From an uncultured Kordia sp. (GTDB lineage Bacteria > Bacteroidota > Bacteroidia > Flavobacteriales > Flavobacteriaceae), in NCBI RefSeq assembly GCF_947489565.1, contig NZ_CANLEA010000005.1, forward strand, positions 186,001-250,000: a DNA stretch of 64,000 bases, given 5' to 3'. Shown in pieces: positions 53,400 through 61,736 of the stretch; positions within the stretch are counted from its first letter, which is position 1; each line of letters starts with the position of its first letter. Under the pieces are notes generated by a model, which was given only the letters and a program-made list of their open reading frames with translations, made no database searches and had not been told where the DNA came from. The position numbers and the translations under genes were made by a program.

Positions 53400-53472
53400 A
53401 TTTAATCTCTATACCGCCAAGATATGCAATTATATTTTTTATAGAAATATAATGCTCTTATTTGTACCATTA

Positions 53473-53491
53473 AACACAATTTTGTGGAGTT
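53473..53491. repeat. Left direct repeat flanking the NTPase gene
   Basis: AACACAATTTTGTGGAGTT matches 17 of 19 positions of the sequence at 58885-58903 on the other side of the NTPase gene. It may be a target-site or recombination footprint, or a shared promoter element. Confidence 0.5.
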
Positions 53492-53611
53492 TCGAGTAAT
53501 ATAATTGATTGATAAAAAGTTGATTATGTGAAAATAATTTCTTCTCATTACGGGAATCCTCATGATTTTAATGTTGACATATTTTATATTTAACTAAAGT
53601 AAATATATAGT

Positions 53612-56600
53612 ATGTCAAATTCTAGTCTATCCAAGTATTCCGCAAAAATTAAAGATGTATACATTGAACTAAAAGGGTATGAGTTTTTTCATAGTCCTTT
53701 TTATAAAGATAAAGAAAGTAAAGATTCTGCGAACTGTAATAATCGCTTTATTGGTAGGGAGAAAATTATAGAACGAATCATATCTATACTAGCGAATACT
53801 AAAATTAAGTCAGGAGCTTACTTGATTACAGGTTTTCGTGGTATGGGAAAAACAAGTGTAATTAGAGAAGCTATTTTTAATTTTAATGAAAAGGAAGTCA
53901 TAAAGGAAAATAAATGGCATTTATACATATCCATATTTCTTAAAGTCATTTTTTTTACATTAACAATTATATTTTTTATATGCTCAGTATTTAAGTTTGA
54001 AACTCAAGCAGTGTTTTATGCTATTATAATTTCATCAATAGTACTTATAATAGCATTAACCTTTTTGTCGCAAAAATCAGAGAATTATAAATTACAGAGA
54101 ATTTTATCTCTATTGAAACGAATATATTTTATTTTCTTTATTTGTTTCGTGTTTTTAGTCAACCTGATTAAATTTTATATTTCCGAATTAGACATTTTTC
54201 ATTTTCCCATTTTAGAAGCATACTGTAGAACCTTATTCAATGGAGATATTCAAGCATTATATAGTCTAGGCGAAAAATTTGTAGATATTTATGAGCCAGT
54301 AACATCATATAGTAGTATAGAATGGCTTAAACTTACTCTTAGTATTATCGTTTCCTATTTGATATTGATTTCTATTTTTGGACTTTTTGATCTATTAAAA
54401 TATTTACTTAGAAGAAGGAAGCAACAAAAAAAACAATTAGTTAAATACGAAAAATTTGAAATTAACTTATCGCAAGAAGGTCTCAATGAAATTGATGTAT
54501 TGCGCCGAATAGCAATTAACGTAAGAGAATATTGGAAAAATAATGAACAATTTTTAAGAACTGAAATTTTTCGCAGAAAAATATACCAACCTATAAAGTT
54601 TTTGATGTTTTTGGTCAATGATAGGGTTTTAAACAGATCTCAAGTTAATTATAATAATGTTCTAAAAAAGTTAGATAACCTGATTAATCGTATGAGTGGT
54701 CAAGTAAGTTCTCATAAAGAACTTAAGTTAAGTACAGAATCAACATCAAACTCATCTTGGTTAACAAATTTTTCTATGCCTATAGGCTCATATTCGGATA
54801 GAAATGCCATTACCTACCCGGTTGCTAATTCTAAAGAAATAGAAGACTACTTAATAGAGATATTCAAAGACATTGATGTCTTAAGAGAAAGAACCCACAA
54901 AACAATTAGTCAATTTGCTTTTATTATAGATGAGTTAGATAAAGTAGAACCACAAAGTACTATAGTACTTCAAGAGAAAGAATTTGCTAACCCTACATTA
55001 GATTTTAATTCATTAGAAGATAATAAAATACGTAAGCGTCAAGCAGCAGTTGCTAATCTTTTGGCTAATTTAAAAGGATTTTTAAATGTAGTAAGAGTTA
55101 AGTTTTTCTTTATTGGAGGAAGAGAAATGTATGATGCTTATTTAGCAGATATAGCAGATAGAGATTCATTTTATAGTAGCATTTTTAATGATGTAATCTA
55201 CGTAGAAAGTTTTTTTAAAGATTCTTTTCGAGATATTCCGGGTAGCGGAGGAGTTACTCAAATGACAGAAAGATACCTGTGTAATATTATTATGAATAAT
55301 CTTGGAGGCAATGAAAATAAAGAGAAATTATGTCCAAAACCTAATCTAAAAAAATTATATCAAAGTATTAAGAGTCATAGTATAAACGAATTTGATGAAA
55401 ATAGAAAATTAATAAATGTTGTCGATTTATTAATGCTTAGTTATTCTGATAAAAAAATCGCATATAATGAACTAAGTGATCAATTTAGTAATGCATCTGA
55501 AGAAGAACGAAAAAAAATTTTTAAGATAATATCGACACTTCAAAATTATATTATTTATTTAACATACAGGAGTAATGGAACTCCTAAGAAACTTACAACA
55601 CTTACAGAGAAAATAATAGTCTCTATACCGTTTGAAAATGAAAAATTCCCCGAAAATTTTCTGCAAGATAATTTAGTTGTTCTCCAAGAGAATGATAAAA
55701 ATGCGAAAGAGAATAAAAATAAAAAAGATCAAAATACAGATCGGTTATTTTTGAAATTTAATTTTAATTTTCAATATGAAATTGGCTTAACAGCAAGTTT
55801 ATATAGACCTTATATAATTAGTAATAGTAGGCATTTAAAATCTTTAGGAGATAAATTATTATTCTCATCATCATTCATTATAGACCATATATTTAAGTTT
55901 CATTCATTTGGATTTTCATGGCGTAATTTAGAATTAATTCCAGAAGTAGTTTTGGTGAACAGAGAACCAAACCTTCGAAAGTTTATAGAAGATTTAATGC
56001 GTTTTTATTCTTCAAATTACATTGAGAATACTACTAGTGGAATTTTTGATTATAAATTTAGGAGCATTGTTAGGAGAGAATTAATATACCTTTCTAAAAC
56101 ATCTGATTTGAGTTCTGCTGCTTTTAATTTTACATTAGATGAATCTTTATTTACCAAAAGACACTATAAAAAAAAGCTACACGAATTAGAAAAACGATAT
56201 GAAAAATATATTCCAATAGCAGATGATAATCAGTTTATTCATTCTGTAAGTTTTGTACAAACCATTTTAGGGGACTTACATTTTTATGACAAAGAATATG
56301 ATGAAGCAATTGTTTATTACTCAGAATCAATTCAATCATTACGTTTTCCAAGAGCTATAACTGATAGAAAAATTACACGACATCAGTTTTTAATATGGTT
56401 AAGAAACCAGCTTAAACTTGGCTTAACTTTAGAAAAAATACGCGCTTTTGACTCTGCATTTTCGTTGTATAAAACATTAATCTTAGATACGGAACGCTAT
56501 TTAAAAATAGTTGTTGGCTTAAATGAAAACAATAATAAACATTATGCAAGAAATATATATAACAGTGAGAATATAGAGGTCTCAGAGGATCATAGAACCT

Positions 56601-58822
56601 TGCAAATCATAAGTATGCCGTTTCTGGCATTACTAGCAGCTACAGAAAAGTCGCGTCTAGATGGAATAACTTATGCAAGCTTATCACGTAATCGAAGTGA
56701 ATTTAAACGAGTTATAGGTATTAATAATTTAGGACAAAACCCAGAAAATGAAAATCAAAAACTAAGTGTATATAGAAAAAATTACTTATTGGCAGATTAT
56801 TATAACAATATCGGAAGTTTGATATATTTTAAAAATTGTCAGTTTCCGAAATTCTTTTTAAATGAAAATTACTTTCTTGAGGTTTTTAAACTAAAAAATA
56901 ATATAACATCAGATAAAATTTTAAAACAGCAACAAAATATATATGATAAAACAAAGAGGAAAGATTATGATTTCTATCCATCACTAACATCATTTAACTA
57001 TTATTGGAATTCACTGTATTTTTTGGTTGACAGTCATAAAAACAGGATAGAAGAAAAAATAAAAAAGAAGTTTTCTAGTAAAAACGCCTCAGCTGTTACT
57101 AATAAAGAAATTTCAGAAAAATTGAATAATAATCTTTTGGCAATAACGGCTGGTTTTTTATTACCAGAGTGTATAGATATGATTAGTAGTAAAAGAATGT
57201 TTTACATTGCTAATATAATCGTAAAATTAGGAGATAGTATTTTAGGGTCGTTAAAACATGCAAATTTAAAGATGCCCATTAAGAAATTAGATATTTTTAA
57301 AAAATATAATGAAGCTAATAAACTATCATCACAAAAATATAAAATACGATTATTTTTAGATTCAGTAGGAACCTCTATGTATACTATTGAAATGGTTATT
57401 AATATATATTATTTAGCAGCAATTTTGTACAGACGTTCAGGAGATAATACTTATTACGCTTCATTACTAATGAAAATTCTTTATTTATTGAAGGATTTGA
57501 TTGTTTTAAGCTCAAACAATAGAACTAGAGAGAAAACAATAAGGAAATTTAATACGAGTCTCAATATTAATGTGAAAAAATCAGACTTTAGAAGTATTGA
57601 AGGAATTGCAGAAAATATTTTTCAAATAACTAGTTGGAATAATCAAATATCAAATAGACCTCAAATTCTTAAGTACAGAGAAGTACTAGGAATTTATGAT
57701 AATAAAGATATTGGGAGAGATATATTGTATAATAATTTAAGTAATACATCTGATAATAGAGAAGTTATAATACTTGTTGAAAGTATAAAAATGAAACTAT
57801 ATTCATTAATTGAAAACATTGGGGATAATAATATCAAGCATTTTGCATTAGGGAAAACAATTGTATCACCCTATGGTTCAATGAACAATAGATATATTAG
57901 AATGTTAGAACTTAAATATAGGGCAGAGCGTTGTTATTTTATTATGAAAAGAGTTCTGAATTTAGATGAGTTATTTTTAGTAGATCTTAAAGATCAAGTT
58001 TCATTACATATGCTACATGCTAATAGACTAAAGAAAATAAAAGAAAATATCAAAGTAATTTTAAATCATGATACAAATATAATAGATAGAGAAAGAAAAA
58101 TTCAAATAAGCAATGTTATTGAGTTTTTGATTAAGGAAGCTTTGTTCTGTTTTGGAGAACTCATAAAAATGTTCAAACTTTACGATCCAGGTTACGTAAT
58201 AGGATATTCGTATATTGCTTTAACACATGATAGAATGGGGGATTGGTGTAACGCATATGAGAATTATAAAAATATTCTGTTAAATGCCTTCAACTTCAGC
58301 AATTTTGATGATGAGAGTAAAGAATCTATTAAAAAATTTGATAAAAATAGTACTATTGAAAATATAAAATTTGATAAGAAAAAAGGAGAAGTTTTTATTT
58401 CAAAAATAGAGTATTTTCAAAAAAGTATACAGCAGATACTTGATTCGGAAGTATCTTCCTATATTGATTCTAAATCTCATTATGAAATTGCTGCGCAATA
58501 TTATTATAAAATGATACAATTACATTCTGATGGTAAATCATATAATGATAAGCTTCATGAACTATATATTTTAGAAGATGATTATAATGATATTATAACT
58601 CATCATATGATAGCAGAGGAAAGGTTTAGGATAAATACTGGTTCTATTAGAAAAAAAATATTGAGAATAGAAGATAAGTTGTTTGATGAAAAATCGCGTG
58701 TGTATCAATATAAATCTTATTTGCCTGAAAACATTGAAAAAGATAATTTAGATTATGAAAAGGAATTTAAAAAAATATACCTAACTACAAAGTATTTAGA
58801 TTTTTTTGATACACCTATATAA
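53612..58822 (+). CDS. Giant membrane P-loop NTPase of KAP/STAND-like layout
   Basis: The 1736-residue protein has a Walker A motif GFRGMGKTSVIREA (K80) and a Walker B-like FAFIIDELDKVEP (D441-E442). Four membrane helices (about 107-127, 133-153, 169-190 and 240-268) are inserted between them, the topology seen in KAP-family NTPases. FIGREKIIERII before Walker A is a typical NTPase lead-in. A sensor-like segment FFFIGGREMYDAYL follows. The remaining 1200 residues are helical, with TPR-like pieces (LGDLHFYDKEYDEAIVYYSE), typical of a STAND-type sensing arm. The base composition is much richer in A/T than in neighbouring genes, with many ATA and AAT codons, and short direct repeats flank it, suggesting transfer. 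It is a single gene. A role in phage defence or stress sensing is plausible from architecture only. Confidence 0.72.
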   Translation: MSNSSLSKYSAKIKDVYIELKGYEFFHSPFYKDKESKDSANCNNRFIGREKIIERIISILANTKIKSGAYLITGFRGMGKTSVIREAIFNFNEKEVIKENKWHLYISIFLKVIFFTLTIIFFICSVFKFETQAVFYAIIISSIVLIIALTFLSQKSENYKLQRILSLLKRIYFIFFICFVFLVNLIKFYISELDIFHFPILEAYCRTLFNGDIQALYSLGEKFVDIYEPVTSYSSIEWLKLTLSIIVSYLILISIFGLFDLLKYLLRRRKQQKKQLVKYEKFEINLSQEGLNEIDVLRRIAINVREYWKNNEQFLRTEIFRRKIYQPIKFLMFLVNDRVLNRSQVNYNNVLKKLDNLINRMSGQVSSHKELKLSTESTSNSSWLTNFSMPIGSYSDRNAITYPVANSKEIEDYLIEIFKDIDVLRERTHKTISQFAFIIDELDKVEPQSTIVLQEKEFANPTLDFNSLEDNKIRKRQAAVANLLANLKGFLNVVRVKFFFIGGREMYDAYLADIADRDSFYSSIFNDVIYVESFFKDSFRDIPGSGGVTQMTERYLCNIIMNNLGGNENKEKLCPKPNLKKLYQSIKSHSINEFDENRKLINVVDLLMLSYSDKKIAYNELSDQFSNASEEERKKIFKIISTLQNYIIYLTYRSNGTPKKLTTLTEKIIVSIPFENEKFPENFLQDNLVVLQENDKNAKENKNKKDQNTDRLFLKFNFNFQYEIGLTASLYRPYIISNSRHLKSLGDKLLFSSSFIIDHIFKFHSFGFSWRNLELIPEVVLVNREPNLRKFIEDLMRFYSSNYIENTTSGIFDYKFRSIVRRELIYLSKTSDLSSAAFNFTLDESLFTKRHYKKKLHELEKRYEKYIPIADDNQFIHSVSFVQTILGDLHFYDKEYDEAIVYYSESIQSLRFPRAITDRKITRHQFLIWLRNQLKLGLTLEKIRAFDSAFSLYKTLILDTERYLKIVVGLNENNNKHYARNIYNSENIEVSEDHRTLQIISMPFLALLAATEKSRLDGITYASLSRNRSEFKRVIGINNLGQNPENENQKLSVYRKNYLLADYYNNIGSLIYFKNCQFPKFFLNENYFLEVFKLKNNITSDKILKQQQNIYDKTKRKDYDFYPSLTSFNYYWNSLYFLVDSHKNRIEEKIKKKFSSKNASAVTNKEISEKLNNNLLAITAGFLLPECIDMISSKRMFYIANIIVKLGDSILGSLKHANLKMPIKKLDIFKKYNEANKLSSQKYKIRLFLDSVGTSMYTIEMVINIYYLAAILYRRSGDNTYYASLLMKILYLLKDLIVLSSNNRTREKTIRKFNTSLNINVKKSDFRSIEGIAENIFQITSWNNQISNRPQILKYREVLGIYDNKDIGRDILYNNLSNTSDNREVIILVESIKMKLYSLIENIGDNNIKHFALGKTIVSPYGSMNNRYIRMLELKYRAERCYFIMKRVLNLDELFLVDLKDQVSLHMLHANRLKKIKENIKVILNHDTNIIDRERKIQISNVIEFLIKEALFCFGELIKMFKLYDPGYVIGYSYIALTHDRMGDWCNAYENYKNILLNAFNFSNFDDESKESIKKFDKNSTIENIKFDKKKGEVFISKIEYFQKSIQQILDSEVSSYIDSKSHYEIAAQYYYKMIQLHSDGKSYNDKLHELYILEDDYNDIITHHMIAEERFRINTGSIRKKILRIEDKLFDEKSRVYQYKSYLPENIEKDNLDYEKEFKKIYLTTKYLDFFDTPI

Positions 58823-58833
58823 TGTGTATAATT

Positions 58834-58859
58834 CTAAATTAAATGTACATTTAATTTAG
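58834..58859. repeat. Perfect 26-bp palindrome downstream of the NTPase gene
   Basis: The half-site CTAAATTAAATGT is followed immediately by its exact reverse complement ACATTTAATTTAG. It starts 12 bp after the stop codon. There is no following T-run, so it is not a standard terminator; an operator or recombination site is possible. Confidence 0.75.
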
Positions 58860-58884
58860 TCATAAAATATATTTAATTCCTCTC

Positions 58885-58903
58885 AACACGGTTTTGTGGA
58901 GTT
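58885..58903. repeat. Right direct repeat flanking the NTPase gene
   Basis: AACACGGTTTTGTGGAGTT is the partner of the copy at 53473-53491. It overlaps the -33 box of the AraC-type gene promoter. Confidence 0.5.
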
Positions 58904-58923
58904 GTGAAAAGTTCTTACTTTTA
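58893..58923 (+). promoter_or_regulatory. Promoter of the TPR-AraC regulator gene
   Basis: TTTG (58893-58896), a 19-nt spacer, then TACTTTTA (58916-58923) fits the Bacteroidota promoter with one mismatch. The start codon is 25 nt downstream. Confidence 0.7.
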
Positions 58924-58948
58924 AAATAAACAACCAAACCATTTTCGC

Positions 58949-60616
58949 ATGTTAAAAGTAACGCACATTCTTTGTATTCTATTTTTAACATGTACATTTT
59001 CTCATGCACAAAAAGTATCTGCAGAAGTGTTGGCAAAACAGATAAAATCTTCTTCAGTACATGAAAAGGATAGTATTTTTAATGAGTTTTTAGATATTTC
59101 GAATAAAGATGAAGTCTGGACAAAACATGCTTTGGATATAGCATATCATTTCTACAAAAAAGAAAAATATGATAAAAGTATGCTCTTTACAGAAGCTGTC
59201 ATTGAAGTCAGTCAAAAGATTCAAAACAAAACCGATCTCTCCAAAGCCTACTTGCGTAAAGGAAACATATACATGCAGCAAGGAGCACATGAAAAAGCGT
59301 TAAATGCTTATTATTCATTGTTACAAATTGCGGAACAAGAAGAAAATCTAAACTACCAGTTTTTTGCTAGAATGAATATTGCGGTCATTCACAGAATGAT
59401 GCGTCAATACAAAAAAGCTTTGGAAAAGTGTACAGAAGCATTGCAAATCATTGATCAGACGAAATATAAAAACAAGCGAAATCATGTAAACTTACTCACC
59501 ATTTTAAGCGAAACCTATTTGGATATGGAACAATTGGATGACGCTTTACATCATATAGAAAAAGGACTTCTAATTAGTGAAAAACTAGACTATTCACACG
59601 GAAAAGTAGATTTGCTCATCAAAAAAGGAATCATTTCTTATAAAAAAGAAAATTTTGAAGAAGCATTGACATATCTGCGGCAAGCGGAAAATATCTTAAA
59701 AGAAGATGTCTTAACGAATGATTTCTACCAAAAAACATACACAAACTATTTCTTAGCTGCCTGTTTCTTCAAACAAGAAAAATACCAACAAACTGTTGAT
59801 CAACTGCTGAAAACGATCAAACTTCTAAAAAATGATACCAAAAGAGATGCGTACATCTTAGATACGTATTTGCTGTTATCTAAAAGCTATAACAAACTTA
59901 AAAATACGGAGCAAACATTATTGTGGCATGATGAATATCTTAAGTTGAATGCAATTTTAGAAAAAGATGAAGACAGAGTTCAAACCAACATATATGAGCA
60001 AGAAACACAGCTTTTCAAAAATCAAATAGCATTGCTCAAAAAAGAGAAGGAGCAAAGCAACACCATTATTTGGTACGCTGTAGGTTGTGCTGCCATTTTT
60101 ATCATTGTCTGGATATTTACCTTGTCTAAATCTGTAAAAAAAGAACGATCTAACAAAGTTGTCTTTAACAAACTGACGTCAAAAATAGAATCTCTAAATG
60201 CACAATATCAAAATTTGACGAATAAGAAAAGTGCGCAAAAACTATTTGATATAGAAGATGAAAAAGTAGCAAGGATTTTAAAAGGAGTTGAGAAACTAGA
60301 AACGTCTCATTACTTTTTAAATTTAGATTGTAGTTTAAGTGCGATGGCAAAAAAACTAAAGACCAATAGGAGCTATTTATCACAAATCATAAAAACGCAC
60401 AAAAAGAAGAAATTCAACGAATATATCAATGATCTTCGCATCACGTATACCATCAACAGACTGAAAACAGACACACAATTCTGCAAATTTTCAATTGCTT
60501 CCATCGCAAAAGAAGTTGGCTATAAAAGTGATTATTCCTTTGTAAAGCACTTTAAAGAAAGAACAAAAGTGAAGCCATCGGATTATATTAAAAACCTTCT
60601 ACAAGAAAATGCTTAA
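58949..60616 (+). CDS. TPR-containing AraC-family transcriptional regulator
   Basis: The 555-residue protein has a signal-like N-terminus (LKVTHILCILFLTCTFSHA) and about seven TPR repeats (for example KAYLRKGNIYMQQGAHEKAL) to around residue 350. One membrane helix follows (IIWYAVGCAAIFIIVWIFTL), then a cytoplasmic AraC-type double helix-turn-helix (SLSAMAKKLKTNRSYLSQII, then SIASIAKEVGYKSDYSFVKH and KPSDYIKNLL). This membrane-spanning TPR-AraC type is common in Flavobacteriia and links an outside signal directly to DNA binding. The two RiPP-like peptide genes follow on the same strand and could be targets. Confidence 0.9.
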   Translation: MLKVTHILCILFLTCTFSHAQKVSAEVLAKQIKSSSVHEKDSIFNEFLDISNKDEVWTKHALDIAYHFYKKEKYDKSMLFTEAVIEVSQKIQNKTDLSKAYLRKGNIYMQQGAHEKALNAYYSLLQIAEQEENLNYQFFARMNIAVIHRMMRQYKKALEKCTEALQIIDQTKYKNKRNHVNLLTILSETYLDMEQLDDALHHIEKGLLISEKLDYSHGKVDLLIKKGIISYKKENFEEALTYLRQAENILKEDVLTNDFYQKTYTNYFLAACFFKQEKYQQTVDQLLKTIKLLKNDTKRDAYILDTYLLLSKSYNKLKNTEQTLLWHDEYLKLNAILEKDEDRVQTNIYEQETQLFKNQIALLKKEKEQSNTIIWYAVGCAAIFIIVWIFTLSKSVKKERSNKVVFNKLTSKIESLNAQYQNLTNKKSAQKLFDIEDEKVARILKGVEKLETSHYFLNLDCSLSAMAKKLKTNRSYLSQIIKTHKKKKFNEYINDLRITYTINRLKTDTQFCKFSIASIAKEVGYKSDYSFVKHFKERTKVKPSDYIKNLLQENA

Positions 60617-60640
60617 AAACATAGAATAAGTACCGCATTT

Positions 60641-60667
60641 TGTTCAAAATTAGGAACACTGTTTTTT
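60641..60667 (+). terminator. Weak terminator after the AraC-type gene
   Basis: The short stem TGTTC/GAACA with an 8-nt loop is followed by CTGTTTTTT. Confidence 0.45.
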
Positions 60668-60719
60668 AAAGAACGCCTTTATTTACTATCATTGAAGAGA
60701 ATATTTCGCCAAAAAAAAC

Positions 60720-60750
60720 TTTGGAAAATATACTACTAGTATTAACTTTT
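60720..60750 (+). promoter_or_regulatory. Promoter of the first peptide gene
   Basis: TTTG (60720-60723), a 19-nt spacer and TAACTTTT (60743-60750) fit the Bacteroidota consensus with one mismatch. The ATG follows 16 nt later. Confidence 0.65.
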
Positions 60751-60766
60751 TAAAAACAATCACATT

Positions 60767-60922
60767 ATGAAATCAAAAACGAACAGAAAAATTGAGTTAA
60801 AAAAACGTACAATTGCAACGGTACTAATGACAAAATTAATTGGAGGACAATGCGTCATAGGCGACGATACAGAGCCGATTCACATTGATAGACCTACGGA
60901 TGGAGAAATCTGTAATCACTAA
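60767..60922 (+). CDS. RiPP precursor-like peptide (GG-type leader)
   Basis: This 51-residue gene has a well-placed promoter. The leader-like part IELKKRTIATVLMTKLIGG matches the Bacteroidota class I lanthipeptide/GG-leader pattern (LxLKKxTIAxL, then GG). The short core is QCVIGDDTEPIHI followed by DRPTDGEICNH, with two Cys and two Thr, enough for one or two thioether rings. No modification or export gene is nearby in the window. A second peptide with the same leader type lies 176 bp downstream. Confidence 0.7.
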   Translation: MKSKTNRKIELKKRTIATVLMTKLIGGQCVIGDDTEPIHIDRPTDGEICNH

Positions 60923-60948
60923 AAAAAATAATTCTAAATTCATAACGA

Positions 60949-60993
60949 AAAAGCGTCTTTATTTTGTTCAAAATAAGGATGCTTTGTTTTTTT
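60949..60993 (+). terminator. Long hairpin terminator between the peptide genes
   Basis: AAAGCGTCTTTATTTTG pairs with CAAAATAAGGATGCTTT around a short TT loop, followed by GTTTTTTTT. Each peptide gene therefore has its own transcript end. Confidence 0.85.
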
Positions 60994-61098
60994 TCATACC
61001 GATACCAACATAACTTTCGGTCACATTAATGCATTAATCTACAAGGCGAAACCGAAAACCTTTTAACAGAGTAGGTATCATGTATCAAAACGATTATT

Positions 61099-61302
61099 AT
61101 GAAAAAATCAAAATTAAGAGCACCAAAACTTAAAAAAGAAACTATTAGTAACTTTCAGGTTAACAAAGTAAAAGGAGGTGTAACATTGAGAAACGGATGT
61201 GAGATTGAAACAACACCTCCTGGAGCATGCCATTCATTTGGACAACAGTGCGATCAAACCATTGGATTTGCTTGTAACTCTTTGGTCATTTGGTGTCCGT
61301 AA
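61099..61302 (+). CDS. RiPP precursor-like peptide, second copy (GG-type leader)
   Basis: The 67-residue peptide has the leader KLKKETISNFQVNKVKGG, a very close match to the class I lanthipeptide leader of Bacteroidota, with GG at residues 28-29. The core is VTLRNGCEIETTPPGACHSF then GQQCDQTIGFACNSLVIWCP, with five Cys and several Ser/Thr, suited to thioether or disulfide crosslinks. It ends Trp-Cys-Pro. A strong terminator follows. It differs from the first peptide throughout the core, so the two are distinct products. Confidence 0.8.
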   Translation: MKKSKLRAPKLKKETISNFQVNKVKGGVTLRNGCEIETTPPGACHSFGQQCDQTIGFACNSLVIWCP

Positions 61303-61310
61303 ATAGTACA

Positions 61311-61352
61311 AATCAACAGACTTGGGTTTTGCTCAAGTTTGTTGATTTTTTA
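61311..61352 (+). terminator. Strong terminator after the second peptide gene
   Basis: AATCAACAGACTTGGG pairs with GCTCAAGTTTGTTGATT around a short T-rich loop, followed by a T-run. Confidence 0.88.
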
Positions 61353-61430
61353 TTTAAAATTCAACACTCACAAAGTAATTTACGACTTGTATAGGATAAA
61401 AGATTGCTTTATCATAAACACGTCTTTAGT

Positions 61431-61643
61431 ATGCTTAAAAAAGTCTACAGAAATACCATTTTTGGTATTGAAGCTACTAAAACTATTGTTGAAGTAAATA
61501 TTGCGAAAGGAATTGACTATTATTTTGTTGGTCTGCCCGATAATGTCATTCGTGAAAATAACTACAGAATTACTTCAACTTTACAGAATATTAATTACAA
61601 AACTACTCTTTTCATAATCGAAACTGATTTTGACAACCAATAA
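61431..61643 (+). pseudogene. Truncated comM/yifB (Mg-chelatase-like ATPase) fragment
   Basis: The 70-residue frame from ATG 61431 matches the N-terminus of ComM/YifB: MLKKVYRNTIFGIEATKTIV, VNIAKGIDYYFVGLPDNVIR and ENNYRITSTLQNINYK. The full protein is about 510 residues with an AAA+ domain, all of which is missing. After residue 56 the conserved continuation (normally leading to an NMAPAD-like motif) is lost and the frame stops. ComM supports recombination during natural transformation. This is a remnant, and an intact copy may exist elsewhere. Confidence 0.82.
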
Positions 61644-61736
61644 TACCCATTCATAGGTATTGTGCTGTGCTTTTTATATGCCGTATTTAGTAATCAATAA
61701 TGTTTTGATTATCAGTTTAATAAATATCAATATAAA

